Of a stretch of 64,000 nucleotides of DNA, positions 47,621-56,911 are shown piece by piece; the first letter of the stretch is position 1, and the number at the start of each line of letters is the position of its first letter. The notes beneath the pieces were generated by a model that had not been told where the DNA came from, did not search any database, and was given only the letters and a program-made list of their open reading frames with translations. Made by a program: the position numbers and the translations under genes. The stretch is from NCBI RefSeq assembly GCF_026241155.1, contig NZ_JAPFGP010000005.1, forward strand, positions 248,001-312,000, given 5' to 3'. This DNA is from Paucibacter sp. PLA-PC-4 (GTDB taxonomy: Bacteria > Pseudomonadota > Gammaproteobacteria > Burkholderiales > Burkholderiaceae_C).

Positions 47621-48730
47621 GTGCAGTTCGACATCCACATGCTTCCGGCAAAGCACGGTGACGCGCTGTGGATCGAGTATGGCGACGGAACCAAACGGCG
47701 CCGCGTCCTTGTCGATGCCGGGCCGATCAACGCATGGCAGGCGATCTCCGCACATCTGGACAAGCTGCCCGACGACGATCGGAATGTGGAGCTACTGGTT
47801 ATCACGCATGTCGATACGGACCATATCGAAGGGGTCATCCGTTTGCTTGCGCCGCCGGTTGCAAAGTGGCTCATCCAACCCCAAGAGATTTGGTTCAATG
47901 GTTACGAGCACATGCGCTCAGGCGAAAGGCCACTTGGGGGCAAGCATGGCGAGTTCCTCAGCGCGCTGCTGCATCGACGTAATGCTGCGTCCTGGAACAA
48001 GGCCTTCAAGGGCGAGGCGGTCATGCTGCCCGATAGCGGTTGCCTGATCGAGATACCGCTGGCAGACGGAATGAAGTTGACTCTGCTTTCCCCGAATCGA
48101 AGCAAGTTACTAGAAATGGCGACGCAATGGGAGAGGGACGTCGCGGCGTGGGAGGCCGATCCCGGTGACCTTGAGTCGGGCTGGGAAGAGTTGGTCAAGA
48201 CCACGAAGTACCACGGTAGCGAGTTGTCTCTGGGACCCGAGGACATCACCGACAAACTTCAGAAGCAACTGAGGGGGCACGATGGATCGAAGGCCAATGG
48301 CAGCAGCATCGCATTCCTCGCGTCCTATCGTGGCCGCACATGCCTGTTTCTGGCAGATGCGCATGCCGACATTGTTTGCGACTCCATCCGAAAGATGCTC
48401 GTCGATGGGCAGGCTTTCCTTAAGGTTGATGCAGTCAAGGTCTCGCATCACGGCAGCCGCAACAACATCACCTCTGAATTCATGGAACTGGTCGACGCAG
48501 ACCACTGGCTAATTAGCACGAACGGCGACGTCCACGGACTCCCCAATGAGGCCGCCATCGAAGCCATCATCGTTGGCGCACGCAGCAAGCCGACCCTCTG
48601 GTTTAACTATCGCAGTAAATTCACCGAGCCTTTCGAGAGAGACGCCCGCCACGGAGTTGAGTTCCAGACCCGTTACCCAGGAGACGGCCAAGAAGGACTT
48701 CGTTTAAGCCTTTTCACCCCAGAACAGTGA
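47621..48730 (+). CDS. ComEC/MBL-fold metallohydrolase of the conflict operon
   Basis: 369-residue metallo-beta-lactamase-fold protein, soluble, with the metal motif ITHVDTDHIEG (His63, Asp65, Asp67, His68 in this numbering), LFLADAHAD and KVSHHGSRNN as later metal strands. It resembles the MBL domain of ComEC, and is likely a nuclease or phosphodiesterase. GTG 47621 follows the CHAT stop by 1 nt and has GGGGG upstream; the upstream in-frame GTG would overlap the CHAT gene by 35 nt. Last gene before the R2 repeat, so the operon ends here. Confidence 0.85.
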   Translation: MQFDIHMLPAKHGDALWIEYGDGTKRRRVLVDAGPINAWQAISAHLDKLPDDDRNVELLVITHVDTDHIEGVIRLLAPPVAKWLIQPQEIWFNGYEHMRSGERPLGGKHGEFLSALLHRRNAASWNKAFKGEAVMLPDSGCLIEIPLADGMKLTLLSPNRSKLLEMATQWERDVAAWEADPGDLESGWEELVKTTKYHGSELSLGPEDITDKLQKQLRGHDGSKANGSSIAFLASYRGRTCLFLADAHADIVCDSIRKMLVDGQAFLKVDAVKVSHHGSRNNITSEFMELVDADHWLISTNGDVHGLPNEAAIEAIIVGARSKPTLWFNYRSKFTEPFERDARHGVEFQTRYPGDGQEGLRLSLFTPEQ

Positions 48731-48782
48731 GATTTCTTTCCGGCAGTGGAGGTCAATCCGACGACACTGCCGGCATGGGCAT

Positions 48783-48875
48783 CGATACAAATTACGGTGG
48801 TTGACTGCTAGGCCGCATGAATGCTGGGTTCTGCACTCAGCCGTCTGCGCCTTGGACTCAAATTTGGACTCAAGT
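48783..48875. repeat. Repeat R2 copy C
   Basis: Starts CGATACAAATTACGGTGGTT, contains GGCCGCATGAATGCTGGGTT and ends with the tandem TTGGACTCAAA/TTTGGACTCAAG. It sits 53 nt after the conflict operon; nearly the same as copy B (22680). Confidence 0.8.
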
Positions 48876-49017
48876 ACCGCGTGTTGTTTACCAAGCGGCC
48901 TGAGTAGTGGCTTCTGTTTGGGCCGACGGTAGTGCTCCTGGTTGACGGGCTTCGCTGCCGTGACGCCAGTATGGCAAGGAGGAGAGCAGGTCACATCGCC
49001 CGCTCGCCTACCAGTGA

Positions 49018-50037
49018 TCAATGATCAATCGGGCATTGCTGGCCGACAGGCTTTGAACAGGTCCAGATGTACCGATAGTCCCGCTCCTCCGTCAACTTGA
49101 GTGTCAGCGAGCTGTTGTGATCCGAGAGGTCAAGCTTGAACGCGTCTGCCCGGAATCGATAGACATTCGAGCTCACCGGGCTTCCCCAAGTGGGGTTCTC
49201 GAAGCGGCGCGGCGCTTCATCAATCTGCAAGGACAGCGCTCTTCCGTTCAGGAAGTAGGCCGCGTTGCTAGCAAGGTAGCTCTTGACCGAAGGAGCCCCG
49301 CCGCCAGGATGAATGGGAGTCCACGCCGAGTAGGCTGAAGCGACTTTGCTCAAGCCATCATTGACCAGCCCGATCGCCCCAGAGAGGATCTGAGCCGGTA
49401 CCTTTTTCAGTGCGGCATTCAAGCCATCAATCGCGTAGTCGACAGCTATTTTTTCGATTAAGTTTCCAACAATTGGCAAGAAGTGCAAATTCGACTCGCA
49501 CGACACCATGCTGTAGCTCGCGTCCGTAGTAGCGGTCGAGGAATTTTCATCGACTTGGAGCGTGTAGGGGTTGTACCGGATCGTGGTTTGCGTCCCGGAC
49601 AGGCTGATTAAGGCCGTGCAATCAACCGTCACTACACCACCGAGGAACGACTTGGGCACTCGCAGCCAACCGTCAAAGTACGTGATCGTCGCCTTCGCCT
49701 CCTGACCAGCGGCACTGCCGCTCAAGGCGATCCGCATGGGGCCCGAAAGGGCTTGCGGCGTAAACGTACCGCCGAGGGCATTGGCCTGCCTATTCAATGC
49801 CGCGCCAAGACTTGCTTGCACCTGATCCCTCACGCCATAGAACGATTCGGCGACAGCCCGCAGGCCAGTTGTGGGTGGCACGTTGGGGTTGATGGGCTGC
49901 ACCTCCGTCACGGCCGGGTAGTTCGAGTATTGGACCGATGCAGTCATGTCCCCTCGGACAAAACTGATCTGATACTCGGCACTGGCGCCGCCGGTTGCGC
50001 AGCACAACGCCAGAAATGCCAATCGTCTTTTCTTCAT
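49018..50037 (-). CDS. Secreted protein of unknown function
   Basis: 339 residues with a Sec signal peptide (KKRRLAFLALCCATGGASA, cleavage after about residue 20). The mature part is beta-rich with Cys residues in VTVDCTALISL and YSMVSCESNLHFLP, and near the end WTCSKPVGQQCP, which may form disulphides. A middle helical stretch (IVGNLIEKIAVDYAIDGLN) is present. No family recognised. Reads leftwards like the Rhs gene, 586 bp away. Probably periplasmic or exported. Confidence 0.75.
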   Translation of the reverse strand: MKKRRLAFLALCCATGGASAEYQISFVRGDMTASVQYSNYPAVTEVQPINPNVPPTTGLRAVAESFYGVRDQVQASLGAALNRQANALGGTFTPQALSGPMRIALSGSAAGQEAKATITYFDGWLRVPKSFLGGVVTVDCTALISLSGTQTTIRYNPYTLQVDENSSTATTDASYSMVSCESNLHFLPIVGNLIEKIAVDYAIDGLNAALKKVPAQILSGAIGLVNDGLSKVASAYSAWTPIHPGGGAPSVKSYLASNAAYFLNGRALSLQIDEAPRRFENPTWGSPVSSNVYRFRADAFKLDLSDHNSSLTLKLTEERDYRYIWTCSKPVGQQCPIDH

Positions 50038-50623
50038 TTCATCTCCCTAGCTTATTCAAGGTCTGGGCGGTCTTTTGCCTGAAGCGCGTCACCTCGCCGC
50101 CCGGTAAGGCACGCATTCGAAAGACTAGCCAACTACAGCAATTGCAGGCCGGAAGAGCAAGATAAGGGTCGGCCCTCCAAAGTGAACATGGTCAAGCCTG
50201 ACCCCCACGATCTAGCGCCGCTCTGTGTAGCAGTAAGTTGTGATCTTCGCGGCACTCAGACATCGGCTGAAACTGACTCACTCACCCTGCGGAGAGGTGT
50301 AGCGCGGCATATCCGCAACACTGGTGTTTCCAGACTCCTCCTAGGGCCAGGTCTTGACTACAGATTAGGACCTGATGATGAACCGTGATCCACTACGCCC
50401 CGAGGGGCCACGGTGGGCGGTAAGCAGTCGGACGAACCGGCTGCAATGTCTTTGCGAGACCGATCTTGCCAGAGCCCCAGGCGGCCACACAAGTGGCCGG
50501 GCAGCGTTGCGGGATGTCTTGACGTCGGGCAGGTGACCACGGCTGTGGTCAGGCAATAGGCAAGACCTGGTACCGGGCCTTGCGAGGACCAGGGCGGCAA
50601 GAAGATCGGTGGTCGGGCACGGC
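50038..50623. other. Non-coding stretch right of the secreted protein
   Basis: About 590 bp between two leftward genes. I see only a weak plus-strand open frame (50182-50388) and an imperfect inverted repeat around AGGTCTTGAC / AGGACCT at 50351-50375. Nothing I can name. Confidence 0.4.
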
Positions 50624-50923
50624 TCAAGGCTTTGCCGCAGCATCACGGAGGCGCCGGTAAGTGATGAGAGCGGTGGCAAGCATGATGACCGCGAAGGACA
50701 CCAGGATCGCGTCGTGGTTGCGAAGCGCTTTCGCAAGATGCCCCGCCGCGAAGCCGTAGCCGATCATCAGCACCAAGCCAAGCACGTACACAACCCACTG
50801 TGACGCTCGCCCGGGGCTGTGGTCGCTGGATTCGGTGAGACGAACAAGCACCCGGCCTGCAAACACACCAACAAAGATGTGAAGAGCGAGGCCAAGTACG
50901 GCGAGAACAAGAATGCTGTCCAT
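50624..50923 (-). CDS. Small membrane protein, candidate Rhs immunity
   Basis: 99 residues with three membrane helices (about 3-24, 42-62, 70-88: ILVLAVLGLALHIFVGVFAG, WVVYVLGLVLMIGYGFAAG, ILVSFAVIMLATALIT). It starts 8 nt after the Rhs gene stop. Immunity genes of membrane-acting toxins are typically small membrane proteins placed exactly there, and the Rhs C-terminus is itself hydrophobic; that role is inference. No named family. Confidence 0.65.
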   Translation of the reverse strand: MDSILVLAVLGLALHIFVGVFAGRVLVRLTESSDHSPGRASQWVVYVLGLVLMIGYGFAAGHLAKALRNHDAILVSFAVIMLATALITYRRLRDAAAKP

Positions 50924-50931
50924 CGTGCGAT

Positions 50932-53900
50932 CTACTTTGCAATCTCTTTGTCAACCATTTTAGGTGCAGGGTTTGCCGCCGGGGCTGGCGCCGGGGTCGG
51001 TGCCTTCACACCGCCCGCGCTGGTAGGCATTGCCACGTTGATCGCTGTACTTACCGCTGTGGCGACCGTGGTCCCTACGCCTTGACTGGTGGCACTTGCT
51101 AAACCGATTCCGGTGTAGGCCGCAACCGCCTGTCCTACCCCAGCGCCGAGCGCACCGACAGCGCCCTGCGCGACAGCCTGAGAAACGCTCGGCACCTGCC
51201 CTGGGCTGCCCACGGCCTGCCCAACAACATTGCCTGCTGCACCCGCGACAAAACCCTTCAGCATCGCGAAGCCTGTCACCGGCGCCGCAGCCGAGATCGC
51301 GCCTGCGAGAGCGCCGCCCGCAGCACCGAGAGCGATGCTGCCGAAGCTCGCGTCTGGCGCCCGTGCGGCACCGATTGCGCCTGCGATCCCGCCAATCACT
51401 GCTCCAAGCGCGATGTGTGGCGCCTGGCCATCTGGATCGGTGTACTTGTATGGGTTGTTCTCCGCGTATACGTAGCGGTTGAAGTGCCCACCTGTTTTGG
51501 TGTTCGTGACCACTGGATCAACAGACAGGAACCTCCCCGCAATCGGGTCGTAATACCGCTGCTGCAAATACACCAGGTCCGTCTCGGCATCCTGCACATG
51601 GCCGGTGAAGCCGATCACGCTGGTGGCCGGGCTGGGCTTGGTGCCCTGGGCTACATTGCCATAGGGCTCGTAGCGGCTGCGGTTGAGAATGCCGCCCGCC
51701 GCGTTGCTGTGCGCCACTGGGCTGCCGAGCGCGTCGGTGTGCACATACTGGGTCACCCCCGCACTGGTCTCGGCGATCTGCTTGCCGCCCAGGTGGATGT
51801 AATAAGTCCAGCTGGTGCCGCCTAGGCACTGGCTGCCGCTGACCGTGCCACCCTGCGGGCAGGTGTAGCGCGGCGTGGCGGCGATATTGCTGCTGGCAAC
51901 GCAGCTGTTGTTGGGCTGGAGGACATAGCCGCCGGGGCAGCTGTAGTTCGTGTAGGCCGGGATCGTGCTGCTGCCGCCGGCATAGCAGGTCTGGCCTGAG
52001 AGCACCTGGCCGCTCGGGCAGCTGTAGCTCGCTTGGGCGGCGATGGTGCTCGTGCTGCTGGTGTGGCAAGTCTGACCCGACAATGACTGACCACTCGGGC
52101 AGCTGTAGGCGGCACTGGCGGGGCTGGCGGTGGTCGTGACGCAATTGCCACCAACGAGGCTACCGCTGCTGCAGCTGTAGCTGGTGACGCTGGCATTCTG
52201 AACTTCGGTGCCCAAGCATTGACTGCCGTTGAGTACCGCGCCCGCAGGGCAGCTGTAGCTGATAGCTGCCGCCAGATAGCAACGATAAAGGCCCTCATAG
52301 ACACGTTGAACCTGGCCGTACCGCAGACCACGGGCGTTGGCTTCAACTTGGCAGTTGGCTACGGCCTCGTACTCTATTTCACCTCTCACATAGTTCGTGA
52401 AGCAGTAGCCTGGGCTGTAAGGGTCATAGTTCACATAGCCATTGCAGCTATAGCTGGCCGTTGCCTCGCTCACCGTGGCGCGCGAACAGTTGGACCCACT
52501 GAGTTGGTACCCAGCGGGACACAAATAGATGGGCGTCGCGGCCACGCTGGTGCTGCTCAGGCACTCGCTGCCAGACAGAGTTCCACCCGCCGGACAGCTA
52601 TAACTGACCGTGGCCGGGCCGCTGCTCTGCGTGGTCTGGCTGCACTGGTTGCCAGACAGCGTGTAGCCCGCAGGGCAGCTGTAGCTGACCGTCGCCGGGC
52701 TGCTGCTTTGTGTGCTCTGACTGCATTGATTGCCTGACAAGGTGTAGCCGGCGGGGCAGCTGTAGCTCAACGTGGCCGAGACGCTGCTGCTGCCCAGGCA
52801 TCGATCACCCGACAAGGTCGTGCCCGCCGGGCATTCGTACACCAGCACCGCCGGTACCGAGGCGCCGCCGCTGCGCTGCGCCCACAGCAGCTGACCGTCC
52901 TGGCTGTAGGCCTGCAGCCGCGTGCTGCCATCGGTCGTGACGATCTTGATGCGCCGCCCGTGGCCGTCATACACGTAGCTGCCGCCCAGGCTGGCGCTAC
53001 TCAAGCGGTTGCCGATGTCGAAGGTAAAGGTCTGCAGCCCCTTGCTGCGCAGATTGCCCAGGGCGTCGTAGCCATAGCTCGTCGTGCCGCCGTTGGTGAC
53101 GACACTGCTCAGCCGGTTCGTCGCGTCATAGTAGAGCGTGCTGGACCGGCTGCCTACCGCTGCCGTTCGCAGGTTGTCGATCGGGTCGTAGCTGTAGCTG
53201 GCGTTGCCCCAGACATTGGGCGCATTGGCGCTGATCAGCCGGTCCAGATCGTCATAACCCAAGGTGCGATGAAACAGGTTTTCCTGCTGGTCGGTGATGC
53301 TGGAAACATTGCCGTTAGCGTCATATGCGTAGAGGTCTTGCACCACGCCGGCGTCGCGATTGAGCAGTGGTAGTCCGCGCAGGTTCTGGCTCTGGGTGTG
53401 CTGGATGCCATTGCCCAGGCGGTAGGCCGCCACCGCGCCGTTCGGATGGAAGCTGATGGCGCTGGCGTAGGCTCCAACACTCTTGGGCTCGCCCAGCGCG
53501 TTCGGGCTGTAGGTCAGCGTCGGTCCGCCAGAGGGGTAGACCAAGGCACTCAGATTGCCATTGCTGTCATAGCTGCGGCTCAACTCATGGCTGCTGCCGC
53601 CATAACCAAGCGTCTCGCTGCTCAACAGCCGCAGCGCGTTGTAGGCATAGCTCCAACTGGAGCCGCTGCTGGTACTAACATCGCGGAGCTTGCCGTCTGG
53701 CCAGTAGCTGCGGCTGATGCTGGGACTGCCATCGCCATAGGCCGTGCTCGTCAAGCGATTAAGCGCGTCGTAGCCGTAGGAAATCTTCGCTGCCGCCGCC
53801 ACACCGGTTCGATCGCACTTGCTCGCATTCGGCAGGCTCTGGCCCGGCGCCCGCCAAGCCAGGTTGCCGGCACCGTCATAGTCCTGCACGGTGGCACCGA

Positions 53901-56700
53901 GCTCGGGCTCGATGGTCTTGCACAAGCGCTGACCGCTGTCGTAGACATAGCTACGTATCACGCTGATCGACTGTCCCAGATGGAGGCCGCCACGCGTAAT
54001 GGCGCTGGGTTTCCCGAAAGCGTCACGATCAATGCTGAGGTTCACGCCGGCCGGCGCCGCAACAGTGGCCAGCGCGGCCTCGTCGGGATTGTCCAGAGCC
54101 CAGAAGCCTTGCGTGCTCACTTTGGCACGTGGGTTGATGGTGCGGGTCTGGAAACCATCCAGGTAGTCCGTCGTACTCGTCAGCACGCCCAGTTCGCTAT
54201 CGGCCTCGCTACGAAAGGCGCGCCCCAGTGCGTCATAGGCAGTACGGGTGCCAGCAGGCAGGCTGCTGCTGACGCTGGCGGCATCACGCTGCGGATAGCT
54301 TTCGTAGACCTTGCGTCCGTCGACATCGAAGCTGCGAACGACGACCTTGCGCGTGCCCGCCTCGTCAGCAGCATCGAAAGTGCGCGTCATCACCGGACGC
54401 CACAGTGCATCGAAGTAGCGGATCGTGCGTGCATTGCCGCGACTGATGGTCTGGCGCCAATGACCGCTGCTCAAGCCGTACTCGCTGCTACCCACCGGTT
54501 CAAACACGATGCTGGTGGCGTTCCATCCGGCTGGCGGCGTGATCTGTTCGAGCCGACCCATCTCGTCATAGCTGTAGCCGGTCGTGTAGCCGACCGCGTC
54601 GGTCAGGCTGGTGATCAGGCCAATGTCGTTGACCTGGGCGCTCTGGGTGCTGCCGTCAGCATGGTCGATGCGTTGAGCCAGGCCGCGCTTGTAGTCGCTG
54701 TAGTGGGTGGTCTGGCTCTTGCCATCACTGACCGTGGCCAAGGTGCCATCGGCGTGATAGGTGTAGCTCTGCTGCAGCACGCCAAATTTGCGGACCGCGG
54801 TCGGTAAGGCGGTGCTGGGGTCGAAGTCATGGTCCAGCACCGTCAGTCCACCGGACACGACGGCGTCGGTCTGACCCAGCACCCAGCGCGCGGTCTGGTC
54901 GAAGTAGCTGATGGTTTCACTGCGGCTGCCGCTCGGTCCGCTGCGTGTGACACTGGTAGGATGGGCGAAGCTGTCGAAGCTGTTGGCTGTCCAACTGAAA
55001 CTGGTGCCCTGTTGAGTAATCACTCGCTGACGCTGGGGACGGTGACGGGAAGCCAAGTCGTCACTCACGTCGGAGGGGCTGATGCCAACCGGCTCTGGAT
55101 AGCTCATGCCCGACGGCGACTGATACGCGTAGCTGGTGCTACGCAGCGCCGTGCTGCCGTTCCAGCCTTGGTCTTGTCGCAGCAGTTGCCCTTCGTTCAC
55201 GCGAAACAGATTGCCGTAGACATGGCGGGTCACATGGCCTTGCGGGTCTGTGACCGTCACGATGCGCTTGTCGTTGCACCCGCTGCAAGGTGCCCAGCTG
55301 CCGACTGAGCTGCTGGTGTAGGTCCAGGTCTCGTTTCCAAGACCCGGACCGGAGATAGTCTTGCTGCTGAGCGCCTGCGTGATCAGTTGATGCGGCCACT
55401 GTGCGAATGTCGGCGCATCGGGTTCGGCCCGCTTTTGGCGGCAGACTTTGTCGACCCCGGCGCGTCCATGCATCGTGAAGGCAGTGACGAATTGACCCAC
55501 CGCCCCCGAAGGATGGGTGATGGTGCCACTGTAGGTGCCACTGGGTACCGCTCCGGCCCAGTTGCAGGTGGCACCCGTTTCTTCATTGGTCAGTGGCCGC
55601 ACCAAGCCACTGAGGTTGAACTGCCAGCTAGACCCATCCGGCTGGCGCACGCGTTCGAGCTCACCGGCCGCGCTGTAGTCGTAGTTCCAGGTCCGACTGC
55701 CATCGCTGACCGATTGCACCGCCACCGTATTGCCAAGAGGGGCATAGCTGAGCTGCAGATAGCGGCCGTCGCTGGCTTCCATGCGCAACAGCTTCCAAGG
55801 GTTGGCAGGGTCGTAGCTATAGGTCACCGTGTTGCCAAAGCGGTCGGTGATCAGCGTCGGCATGAGCCAGACTTCACGGCGCAGCAATATCGCGCCGTTT
55901 TCATGCCGCATTGATGGGTAGTAGCGCGACGCCATCCAGTCGAAGCGGTACTGCGTGCCGTCGGGTGCGACGGCCAGGAACCCTTCACCGGCTCCCGAAG
56001 CCAGACTGGACAGGCAGCGGAACTGCCAACCGCCTAGGGTCACGAGTGGGTAGATCTGGCCGTCAGTTGGCTTGGCAGTGTTGGTGGAAGAGCGCGTCAG
56101 TACTTCTCCACCACCGCCACCAGGCAGTTGCAAGGTGTTGCCCTGCCAATACTCTAGAGCCCACCAGCTGGTGTTTGATCCACCCGTTGCCGTGGGCGGC
56201 TGGCTGTACAGGGAGCAACGATTGGTGGCCCCGGCGCCGTTGACCCATCCCTGGCTCGCAGTAAACACGCCCTGCAGGCGCGGGATGTCGAGGTCCCAGT
56301 TACCGAAGTGGCCGACAACCATCTCGGAGCGTCCGGCGGTCAGGCGACGGCTCAAGGCAACGGCCAGGCCGCTATTGCCCGGCAAGCTGACATCGTTTTG
56401 GTTGAACTCCAGTGCACCCGTGTAGAGATTGACACGGTCACCCATCAGATCCGCGCCCAGCGCCGTGACGTTCTGCGAAGCACGGGCAAGCTGCCCCTGC
56501 TCCATGTACACGGTCGTCGACGGTGTGCTAGAGGCTTGCGCGGTCTGAACGTAGAGCTCTTGCGATTGGCCAGCGGCAGTGGATGCCGTCAAGTCCAATG
56601 CGGCTGAACTAGATGATTGAGCAAGGCCGATCGACGAGACAACAAGAAGGCCAGCGCACAGCAGCACTCCGCGCAGCACGCGCGGCAAGGTTTTGCACAT
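50932..56700 (-). CDS. Secreted RHS/YD-repeat protein with Cys-repeat insertion
   Basis: 1922 residues. Signal peptide (about 1-27), an N-terminal domain, then YD/RHS repeats from about 330 to 1280 (YDAANRLTS-like units such as YDALNRLTSTAYGDG). Residues about 1283-1623 are a foreign-looking array of roughly twelve SYSCPAGYTLSGNQC units placed just before the strand YYIHLGGKQIAETSAG. The RHS core signature RYYDPIAGRFLSVDPV with YAENNPYKYTDPDG follows (about 1715-1755). The last 165 residues are Ala/Gly-rich with glycine-zipper stretches, the variable toxin position, consistent with a membrane-active tip. A small membrane gene follows at once. Confidence 0.88.
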   Translation of the reverse strand: MCKTLPRVLRGVLLCAGLLVVSSIGLAQSSSSAALDLTASTAAGQSQELYVQTAQASSTPSTTVYMEQGQLARASQNVTALGADLMGDRVNLYTGALEFNQNDVSLPGNSGLAVALSRRLTAGRSEMVVGHFGNWDLDIPRLQGVFTASQGWVNGAGATNRCSLYSQPPTATGGSNTSWWALEYWQGNTLQLPGGGGGEVLTRSSTNTAKPTDGQIYPLVTLGGWQFRCLSSLASGAGEGFLAVAPDGTQYRFDWMASRYYPSMRHENGAILLRREVWLMPTLITDRFGNTVTYSYDPANPWKLLRMEASDGRYLQLSYAPLGNTVAVQSVSDGSRTWNYDYSAAGELERVRQPDGSSWQFNLSGLVRPLTNEETGATCNWAGAVPSGTYSGTITHPSGAVGQFVTAFTMHGRAGVDKVCRQKRAEPDAPTFAQWPHQLITQALSSKTISGPGLGNETWTYTSSSVGSWAPCSGCNDKRIVTVTDPQGHVTRHVYGNLFRVNEGQLLRQDQGWNGSTALRSTSYAYQSPSGMSYPEPVGISPSDVSDDLASRHRPQRQRVITQQGTSFSWTANSFDSFAHPTSVTRSGPSGSRSETISYFDQTARWVLGQTDAVVSGGLTVLDHDFDPSTALPTAVRKFGVLQQSYTYHADGTLATVSDGKSQTTHYSDYKRGLAQRIDHADGSTQSAQVNDIGLITSLTDAVGYTTGYSYDEMGRLEQITPPAGWNATSIVFEPVGSSEYGLSSGHWRQTISRGNARTIRYFDALWRPVMTRTFDAADEAGTRKVVVRSFDVDGRKVYESYPQRDAASVSSSLPAGTRTAYDALGRAFRSEADSELGVLTSTTDYLDGFQTRTINPRAKVSTQGFWALDNPDEAALATVAAPAGVNLSIDRDAFGKPSAITRGGLHLGQSISVIRSYVYDSGQRLCKTIEPELGATVQDYDGAGNLAWRAPGQSLPNASKCDRTGVAAAAKISYGYDALNRLTSTAYGDGSPSISRSYWPDGKLRDVSTSSGSSWSYAYNALRLLSSETLGYGGSSHELSRSYDSNGNLSALVYPSGGPTLTYSPNALGEPKSVGAYASAISFHPNGAVAAYRLGNGIQHTQSQNLRGLPLLNRDAGVVQDLYAYDANGNVSSITDQQENLFHRTLGYDDLDRLISANAPNVWGNASYSYDPIDNLRTAAVGSRSSTLYYDATNRLSSVVTNGGTTSYGYDALGNLRSKGLQTFTFDIGNRLSSASLGGSYVYDGHGRRIKIVTTDGSTRLQAYSQDGQLLWAQRSGGASVPAVLVYECPAGTTLSGDRCLGSSSVSATLSYSCPAGYTLSGNQCSQSTQSSSPATVSYSCPAGYTLSGNQCSQTTQSSGPATVSYSCPAGGTLSGSECLSSTSVAATPIYLCPAGYQLSGSNCSRATVSEATASYSCNGYVNYDPYSPGYCFTNYVRGEIEYEAVANCQVEANARGLRYGQVQRVYEGLYRCYLAAAISYSCPAGAVLNGSQCLGTEVQNASVTSYSCSSGSLVGGNCVTTTASPASAAYSCPSGQSLSGQTCHTSSTSTIAAQASYSCPSGQVLSGQTCYAGGSSTIPAYTNYSCPGGYVLQPNNSCVASSNIAATPRYTCPQGGTVSGSQCLGGTSWTYYIHLGGKQIAETSAGVTQYVHTDALGSPVAHSNAAGGILNRSRYEPYGNVAQGTKPSPATSVIGFTGHVQDAETDLVYLQQRYYDPIAGRFLSVDPVVTNTKTGGHFNRYVYAENNPYKYTDPDGQAPHIALGAVIGGIAGAIGAARAPDASFGSIALGAAGGALAGAISAAAPVTGFAMLKGFVAGAAGNVVGQAVGSPGQVPSVSQAVAQGAVGALGAGVGQAVAAYTGIGLASATSQGVGTTVATAVSTAINVAMPTSAGGVKAPTPAPAPAANPAPKMVDKEIAK
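51830..52850 (-). repeat. Cysteine-rich repeat array inside the Rhs gene
   Basis: About twelve imperfect units of 24-29 codons with consensus YSCPAGYTLSGNQC, each carrying two Cys. One unit is enlarged (about 65 codons) with extra Cys. The two units around 52600-52760 are nearly identical, a sign of recent duplication. Confidence 0.9.
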
Positions 56701-56853
56701 GATTTTCTCCGCTCCCTGATGCAGCCTCGGAGGACTGCTGCTGGCGACTGTAGTGAGCGGTCAGGAGGTTTCAATCCCTCGGAAGGGGGTGCGCCAAGTG
56801 ACTTGCCTCTATTGCGGGGCGCCTTGCCCGGGCTACCGGCAGATGTCGCCTTG

Positions 56854-56895
56854 CGAAGGCAGGGGTTGCTGGTTCGATCCCAGCCGGGCGCACCA
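56854..56895 (+). other. tRNA-Arg 3' half fragment, possible att site
   Basis: CGAAGGCAGGGGTTGCTGG continues with TTCGATC and CCAGC, giving a perfect 5-bp T stem with loop, and ends GGGCGCACCA. This looks like the 3' half of a tRNA-Arg(CCG). The sequence before it does not form a normal D arm or acceptor strand. Islands that integrate at tRNA ends leave such fragments. A terminator follows. Confidence 0.65.
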
Positions 56896-56911
56896 TAAGA
56901 ATCAACAAGTT

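Noticed and set aside
50182-50388. 68-codon plus-strand ORF
   Set aside because: No ribosome site, no family, and composition like chance; lies among leftward genes.
51830-52850. CRISPR-like regular repetition
   Set aside because: The periodicity is protein-coding (two-Cys units within the Rhs frame) with diverged units and no spacers of constant length; no Cas genes nearby.
56819-56895. Full-length 77-nt tRNA candidate
   Set aside because: The T arm and CCA fit, and the acceptor pairs for five or six bases, but the D arm is not canonical and the anticodon stem has a mismatch; only the 3' half is supported.
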